64,000 bases of DNA from Pauljensenia sp902373545 (GTDB lineage Bacteria; Actinomycetota; Actinomycetes; Actinomycetales; Actinomycetaceae): contig NZ_JAPWAG010000004.1 in NCBI RefSeq assembly GCF_041432775.1, positions 62,001 to 126,000 of the forward strand. The letters run 5' to 3'. Numbering within the stretch: the stretch's first letter is position 1; every line of letters begins with the position of its first letter. Below, piece by piece: positions 59,182-64,000 of the stretch. Under the pieces are notes generated by a model that had not been told where the DNA came from, made no database searches, and saw nothing but the letters and a program-made list of their open reading frames with translations. Position numbers and translations under genes: made by a program.

Positions 59182-60213
59182 TCAAAATACCAGGACGGTT
59201 CGAAGGCGCGTACCGTCGATGCGCAGCAGGCCGAGCACGTCTCCTGAGGGTGCGGTGGCCGCGATCGGCGAGGCGTCATCGTCGCCGGCGGTGCCGTGGC
59301 CGACCTCCGCCGCCCACTGGGCGAGCTGGGCGCGCGAGCGGCGCGGTGCCTGTCCATGGGCGAAGGCGCCGGCCTCGGCCTGGGTCAGGGGCAGGGCCGG
59401 GAACATGCTGAGGGCAGCCACGCCCAGGGGAAGCAGCGGCAGGGTCGGCTCCGCCTCGGGATCCGAGTGCGCCTCGACCGCCTCGGCCAGCTCCTCCAGG
59501 GTGAGGGCACCCTCCAGGGGGAAGTCGCCCACACGCGTGCGGCGCAGCGCGGTCAGGTGGGCGCCGACCCCGAGGGCTGCTCCAGCGTCGCGCGCCAGCG
59601 CGCGCACGTAGGTCCCCGAGGAACACTCAACAGCCACGTCCACGTCGACGACGCGCACCGGCCCGGGAGTGCACGCTTCCCTCTCCCCCGCCATGGCCTC
59701 GTCGAGGTGAACCTCAGCGAGGCGCGGGGGCGCCAGGACCTCCAGGCGCGAGATGCGCACGGGCCTGGCCGCCAGCTCGACGTCTTCGCCTGCCCTGGCC
59801 AGGGCGTAGGCGCGCTTGCCGTTTACCTTGATCGCGGACACCGTCGTGGGGACCTGCATGATGTCCCCGCGCAAGGGAGCGAGGACCGACTCGAGGTCGG
59901 CCTCGCTCAGCGACACGCAGCCGGGCGCCGCCGTAGCGATGCCCTCGGCGTCGTCGGTGTTGGTGGCGATGCCGAAGCGGATCGTCGCCAGATATTCCTT
60001 GGAATGACCGCTCACCCATGTGAGCAGCTTCGTCGCCTTGCCGATGCCGATCACGAGCACGCCGGTCGCCATGGGGTCGAGCGTGCCGCCGTGGCCCACC
60101 TTGCGGGTGTGGCCCAGGCGTCGCACGCGCGAGACCACGTCGTGGCTGGTGAGCCCCTGCGGCTTGTCGATGACGAGGAGGCCGGGGCGCGGATTATCGG
60201 GGCGACGAGCCAT
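59182..60213 (-). CDS. truB: tRNA pseudouridine-55 synthase
   Basis: Makes pseudouridine 55 in the T-loop of tRNAs. The 343-residue protein has the catalytic aspartate D46 in GGTLDPMATG, plus RLGHTRKVGHGG just before. The C-terminal PUA-like region follows after residue 270. The ATG is six bases after the rbfA stop. Confidence 0.96.
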   Translation of the reverse strand: MARRPDNPRPGLLVIDKPQGLTSHDVVSRVRRLGHTRKVGHGGTLDPMATGVLVIGIGKATKLLTWVSGHSKEYLATIRFGIATNTDDAEGIATAAPGCVSLSEADLESVLAPLRGDIMQVPTTVSAIKVNGKRAYALARAGEDVELAARPVRISRLEVLAPPRLAEVHLDEAMAGEREACTPGPVRVVDVDVAVECSSGTYVRALARDAGAALGVGAHLTALRRTRVGDFPLEGALTLEELAEAVEAHSDPEAEPTLPLLPLGVAALSMFPALPLTQAEAGAFAHGQAPRRSRAQLAQWAAEVGHGTAGDDDASPIAATAPSGDVLGLLRIDGTRLRTVLVF

Positions 60214-60219
60214 GGGCTC

Positions 60220-60672
60220 TCAGACCCATTCCTTCTCGTCGGCCTCGTCCTCTTCGTCGTCGTGACGGTAGGGGTCCTCCTCGCCCGCGTAGGTGGCGCC
60301 CACGGAGGCGGCGGCGATCGCCTCGTCCTTCGCCTTGGCCTTGGCCAAGGCGTCCTCCAGGGCGGCGGCGCTCTCGGGCAGCGCGTCGGGGATGAACTCC
60401 AGGGTCGGGGTCAGGCGCAGGCCCAGGGCCTTGCCGACGCGCGAGCGGAACAGGCCCTGCGCGGAGGCGAACGCGCGGGCAGCCTTCTCGCGCTGCTCGT
60501 CGTCGCCGAGCACCGTGTAGAAAATGGACGCGTGCTGCAAATCGCCCGTCACGCGCACGTCGGTGATGGTCACCAGCTCCAGGCGGGGATCCTTCACGTG
60601 GCGTCCGATCATGGACGCGACCGTCTGCAGGATGCGTTCCTGCACCTTTCGAACGCGAGCCTCGTCAGCCAT
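60220..60672 (-). CDS. rbfA: Ribosome-binding factor A
   Basis: RbfA assists late 30S maturation. The 150-residue protein has the KH-like core with VSITDV-type strand (LVTITDVRVTGDLQHASIFYTV split here as LVTITDVRVTGDL and HASIFYTVLG) and the end LRLTPTLEFIPD. A long acidic tail extends about 35 residues beyond the core. GAGGAGGAGCGTG precedes ATG 60672, which is preferred over the GTG at 60675. Confidence 0.95.
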   Translation of the reverse strand: MADEARVRKVQERILQTVASMIGRHVKDPRLELVTITDVRVTGDLQHASIFYTVLGDDEQREKAARAFASAQGLFRSRVGKALGLRLTPTLEFIPDALPESAAALEDALAKAKAKDEAIAAASVGATYAGEEDPYRHDDEEDEADEKEWV

Positions 60673-60727
60673 CACGCTCCTCCTCTCGGGCGAAGCCGCC
60701 CACGTAGAAACAGTTCAATCGTAGAAG

Positions 60728-60757
60728 ATCGGGGTCCGAGCGCACTCGGACCCCGAT
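60728..60757 (-). terminator. Perfect hairpin between infB and rbfA
   Basis: ATCGGGGTCCGAG (60728-60740) pairs perfectly with CTCGGACCCCGAT (60745-60757) around a CGCA loop. On the minus strand CTTCTAC follows, not a T-run, so it may terminate partially or protect the 3' end of infB mRNA. Confidence 0.7.
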
Positions 60758-60773
60758 ACTTCATGCCACGGAA

Positions 60774-63635
60774 TCAGTCACGAGGCTTCTCGCGCATCTC
60801 CCAGGTCTCGATGACATCACCCTCGGTGATGTCCTTGTAGCCCAGGGTGATACCGCACTCGTAGCCCTCGCGGACCTCGGTGACGTCGTCCTTCTCGCGA
60901 CGCAGGGACGCGATCTCGAGGTTCTCGGCCACCACGACACCGTCGCGCACCAGGCGAGCCTTGGTGCCGCGCTTGATCGTGCCGGAGCGCACGATCGAAC
61001 CGGCGATGTTGCCGAACCTGCCGGAGCGGAAGACCTGGCGGATCTCCGCGGTACCCAGCTGGACCTCCTCGTAGATCGGCTTGAGCATGCCCTTGAGGGC
61101 GGCCTCAATGTCGTCGATCGCGGAGTAGATGACGTTGTAGTACTTGATCTCGACGCCCTCGGCATCCGCCATCTCGGCCACGCGCTCGGCGGGACGGACG
61201 TTGAAGCCGATGATGACCGCGTTGTCGACGGTCGCCAGGTTGACGTCGTTCTGCGTGATCGCACCGACACCGCGGTGGATGATACGCAGCGCGACCTCGT
61301 CGCCCACGTCGATGCGCAGCAGCGAGTCTTCCAGGGCTTCGACGGCACCGGACACGTCGCCCTTGATGACCAGGTTGAGGGTGTCGACCTCGCCCTCGGC
61401 CAGGACCTTGTCGAAGTCCTCCAGGGAGACACGCTTGCGGCGCTTGGCCAACAGGGCCTGGCGCTCGGCTGCCTCACGCTTGTCGGCGATCTGGCGGGCC
61501 GTGCGGTCGTCGTTGGCGACCAGGAACGAGTCGCCGGCGCGCGGAACCGACGTGAGTCCGAGGACCGCGACCGGGGTCGACGGGCCAGCCTCGGAGACGT
61601 CGTTGCCGGCGTCGTCGAACATGGCGCGCACGCGACCGTAGGACGAGCCGACCACGAGGGAGTCGCCCACGCGCAGCGTGCCACGCTGAACCAGCATGGT
61701 CGCGACGGCGCCGCGCCCCTTGTCCAGGTTGGCTTCGATGGCCACGCCACGGGCGTCCGTGTTCGGGTTCGCCTCGAGGGTCAGCGCCGCGTCGGCGGTC
61801 AGCAGGACGGCCTCGAGTAGCTCGCGGATGCCCGTGCGCTGCTTGGCGGAGATGTTCACGAACATGACGTCGCCGCCGTACTCTTCGGCAACCAGGCCGT
61901 ATTCGGTGAGCTGGGCGCGGATCTTGTCCGGGTTCGCCGTGTCCTTATCGACCTTGTTGACCGCGACGACGATCGGCACGTCGGCCGCCTGCGCGTGGTT
62001 GATGGCCTCAACCGTCTGGGGCATGACGCCGTCATCGGCCGCGACCACGAGGATCGCGATGTCGGTGACCTGGGCGCCACGGGCACGCATGGCCGTGAAG
62101 GCCTCGTGACCGGGGGTGTCGATGAAGGTGATGGGTCGGCGGGTGCCGTCCTCGGCCGTGACCTTGACCTGGTAGGCGCCGATGTGCTGGGTGATGCCAC
62201 CGTGCTCGGTGTCGACGACGTCCGTGTGACGGATGGCGTCGAGCAGCTTCGTCTTACCGTGGTCGACGTGACCCATGACGGTGACGACCGGGGGTCGGGG
62301 CACCATATTCTCGGCGTCGTCGAGTTCTTCGGCCTCGAGGTCGATATCGAAGGATTCGAGCAGCTCGCGGTCCTCGTCCTCGGGGGACACGACCTTGACG
62401 TCGTAGCCGAGTTCGGCGCCCAGGGCCTCGAAGGTGTCCTGGTCGAGGGACTGTGTGGCAGTTGCCATCTCGCCCAGGGCGAAGAGAACGGTCACCAGCG
62501 CTGCGGGATTGACGTCGATCTTCTCGGCGAGGTCAGCCAGCGATGCGCCCTGGCGGATGCGGATCTGCGCGCCGTTGCCGCGCGGGATCGCGACGCCGCC
62601 GATGACGGGCGCGTTCTGCTGCTCGTACTCTTGACGCTTCGCGCGCTTGGACTTGCGTCCGCGCTGCGAGCGGCCGCCGCCGCGACCGAATGCGCCCGGC
62701 GTGGAGCCGCGTCCGCCGCGGCCACCGCCGCGAGGACCGAAGCCGCCGCCGTTATTCTGAGCTGCTCCTGCGCCTGCACCAGCGCCGGCACCGGGACGTG
62801 CGCCGCCGCGACCGCGACCGCCGCCGCGGCCACCGCTGCGCTCGGAGGTGTTGTTACCGGCAGCGGCGTTGCGCGCGAAGTTCGCCTGGCCGGGCATCAT
62901 GCCCGGGTTGGGGCGGTTGCCGCCGGGGCGGGGTGCACCGGGGCGCGGACCTGCGCCACCGGAACCACCGGGGCGAGGCGCGCCAGGGCGCGGGCCGCCG
63001 GAGCCACCCGGACGGGGCGCGCCGGGGCGCGGGCCGCCGGAGCCGCCCGGACGGGGCATGCCCTGGGAGGAGGCGTAGGGGTTGTTGCCGGGGCGCGGGC
63101 CGCCGGGACGCGGCGCGCCGGGACGGGCCGGGCGGGGGGCGTCGCCGCGACGAGGCGCGGGCTTGGGGGCGGCGCCTTCCGCGGGCTTGCGACCGCCGGG
63201 CTTGGGCGCTGCGCCTTCTGCGGGCTTCCTGCCACGAGGCTTGGGCGCGGTCTCGCTCTTACGCGCGGCGGGCTTGGGCGCGCCGGGCTTGGGGGCTGCG
63301 GCCTTGGGGGCTGCGGCCTTGGGGGCCGGAGCCTTCGGGGTGGGCGCCTGGGGGGCGGGGGCCGGGGCCTGCTCAGCCGGTGCCTTGGGGGCAGCGGGCT
63401 TCTTCGGGGCGGGCTTGGCCGCGCCGGGCTTAGGCGCCTTGGGGGCGGGCTTGGCGTCCGCCTTTTTGGTCTTGGGTGCCGCCGCGAACTTCTCGCGCAT
63501 CTGCCGCACGACGGGCGGCTCGAGCGAGGACGAGGACGACTTGACGAATTCACCTGCTTCCTTCAGGTGACCCATCAGTTCTTTGCTGGTGATTCCGAGC
63601 TCTTTGGCGAGCTCGTGGACACGCAACTTTGCCAC
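60774..63635 (-). CDS. infB: Translation initiation factor IF-2
   Basis: A GTPase that brings initiator tRNA to the 30S subunit and promotes subunit joining. The 953-residue protein has an N-terminal IF2N module (1-50), a very long Ala/Pro/Gly/Arg-rich linker (about 55-345), a second IF2N-like part (about 355-410) and the G domain with GHVDHGKT (about 455-462), DTPGHEAF (G3) and NKVD (G4). Domains II-IV follow. The start is GTG after GGAGAAAT. Within the linker, units of GGSGGPRPGAPRP repeat in tandem (62930-63060). Confidence 0.97.
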   Translation of the reverse strand: MAKLRVHELAKELGITSKELMGHLKEAGEFVKSSSSSLEPPVVRQMREKFAAAPKTKKADAKPAPKAPKPGAAKPAPKKPAAPKAPAEQAPAPAPQAPTPKAPAPKAAAPKAAAPKPGAPKPAARKSETAPKPRGRKPAEGAAPKPGGRKPAEGAAPKPAPRRGDAPRPARPGAPRPGGPRPGNNPYASSQGMPRPGGSGGPRPGAPRPGGSGGPRPGAPRPGGSGGAGPRPGAPRPGGNRPNPGMMPGQANFARNAAAGNNTSERSGGRGGGRGRGGARPGAGAGAGAGAAQNNGGGFGPRGGGRGGRGSTPGAFGRGGGRSQRGRKSKRAKRQEYEQQNAPVIGGVAIPRGNGAQIRIRQGASLADLAEKIDVNPAALVTVLFALGEMATATQSLDQDTFEALGAELGYDVKVVSPEDEDRELLESFDIDLEAEELDDAENMVPRPPVVTVMGHVDHGKTKLLDAIRHTDVVDTEHGGITQHIGAYQVKVTAEDGTRRPITFIDTPGHEAFTAMRARGAQVTDIAILVVAADDGVMPQTVEAINHAQAADVPIVVAVNKVDKDTANPDKIRAQLTEYGLVAEEYGGDVMFVNISAKQRTGIRELLEAVLLTADAALTLEANPNTDARGVAIEANLDKGRGAVATMLVQRGTLRVGDSLVVGSSYGRVRAMFDDAGNDVSEAGPSTPVAVLGLTSVPRAGDSFLVANDDRTARQIADKREAAERQALLAKRRKRVSLEDFDKVLAEGEVDTLNLVIKGDVSGAVEALEDSLLRIDVGDEVALRIIHRGVGAITQNDVNLATVDNAVIIGFNVRPAERVAEMADAEGVEIKYYNVIYSAIDDIEAALKGMLKPIYEEVQLGTAEIRQVFRSGRFGNIAGSIVRSGTIKRGTKARLVRDGVVVAENLEIASLRREKDDVTEVREGYECGITLGYKDITEGDVIETWEMREKPRD

Positions 63636-63771
63636 ATTTCTCCATTCCGGAAGCGTCTCCGGTGTGGAGACGCCTTACTGATATTGCTGGCAGCTCATCG
63701 CTGGGTACTCATCGGGTGCCCATCAGCTTCCAACCCGCTTCCATTATCTCGGCGTTGATGGCGCGCGGCCA

Positions 63772-64000
63772 TCATTGGGTGGTGATCATCTCCTCCACGT
63801 CTTCCCAGACGGCGTCCGTCACGGCGCCTGTTCGGAAGGCACGCGCGAGGGCTCGTCGGGTTCGGGCGCGTTGCACGCACCCCTGGTCGGGGTGGATCCA
63901 CGCGCCTCGGCCTGGAAGAGTCGCCGTCCGGTCGAGGTGAATCTGTCCGTCCGGCGAGCGCACGATTCGCACGAGGGCGTCTCGGTGCGCGCGAGTCCCG
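63772..64000 (-). CDS. YlxR-family RNA-binding protein (5' end outside window)
   Basis: The frame runs in from the right edge and ends at 63772. The visible 76 codons contain GTRAHRDALVRIVRSPDG, GRGAWIHPDQGCVQRA and RALARAFRTG, the YlxR (DUF448) hallmarks. YlxR lies between nusA and infB in most bacteria and is reported as a nucleoid-associated or RNase P-binding regulator. nusA is expected just beyond the window. The gap to infB is 136 bases. Confidence 0.88.
   Translation of the reverse strand, partial: GTRAHRDALVRIVRSPDGQIHLDRTATLPGRGAWIHPDQGCVQRARTRRALARAFRTGAVTDAVWEDVEEMITTQ

Overview
The window is a GC-rich (roughly two-thirds G+C by eye) actinobacterial chromosome segment. It contains no phage, plasmid or insertion-sequence genes that I can recognise. 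The gene content (SepF and DivIVA but no FtsA, class II-like HelD, DUF3040, DUF3046, PAC2, a ClgR-like regulator, LexA with Gram-positive-type SOS boxes, an NAD-dependent L-lactate dehydrogenase) fits a fermentative member of the Actinomycetaceae (Actinomyces/Schaalia-like). That placement is inference from gene order and protein style, not from a database search.

Region 1 (1-17.9 kb, all minus strand) is the division and cell-wall (dcw) cluster. In transcription order it reads mraZ, rsmH, ftsL, ftsI, murF, mraY, murD, ftsW, murG, murC, ftsQ, ftsZ, pgeF, sepF, yggT, divIVA, lspA and an RluA-family pseudouridine synthase cut by the window edge. Most genes overlap by 1-14 bases. murE, usually between ftsI and murF, is absent. 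A YggS-like PLP gene, often between pgeF and sepF, is also absent.

Region 2 (17.86-19.61 kb) is a 1.76-kb stretch without a credible gene. It holds MraZ-box-like repeats in both orientations, an array of about 14 tandem 23-bp units carrying the same GTGGAGG word, and several hairpins, inverted repeats and duplicated palindromes.

Region 3 (19.6-39.7 kb) is a mosaic of short units on both strands: a DUF3040 membrane protein, DNA polymerase IV, a spermidine-synthase-like methyltransferase, PAC2, HelD, SerA, a FadD-type acyl-CoA ligase with an unusual repetitive tail, NrdR, a LysM protein divergent from LexA across three SOS boxes, lactate dehydrogenase, a DinG-like helicase, HflX, an RsmC-like methyltransferase, DapF, MiaA and a tandem pair of YbjN-domain proteins.

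Region 4 (40-49.4 kb, minus strand) is the clgR-DUF3046-recA-recX-pncC-miaB group, preceded by pgsA, ftsK and a PfkB-family kinase. Region 5 (49.5-64 kb, minus strand) runs ylxR, infB, rbfA, truB, ribF, rpsO, pnp, an M16 peptidase, dapB, a GNAT acetyltransferase, dapA and RNase J. It links translation initiation, RNA decay and the diaminopimelate/lysine branch (dapA, dapB, dapF).

Two DNA-level signals stand out beyond the genes. The first is the 23-bp repeat array upstream of the dcw cluster. The second is a recurrent word, GACGAGGCC, usually extended to GACGAGGCCG[T/G]GGC. It occurs about 30 times in 64 kb in several reading frames and between genes, and twice as a tight inverted pair. One of those pairs sits between two convergent genes, as a terminator would.
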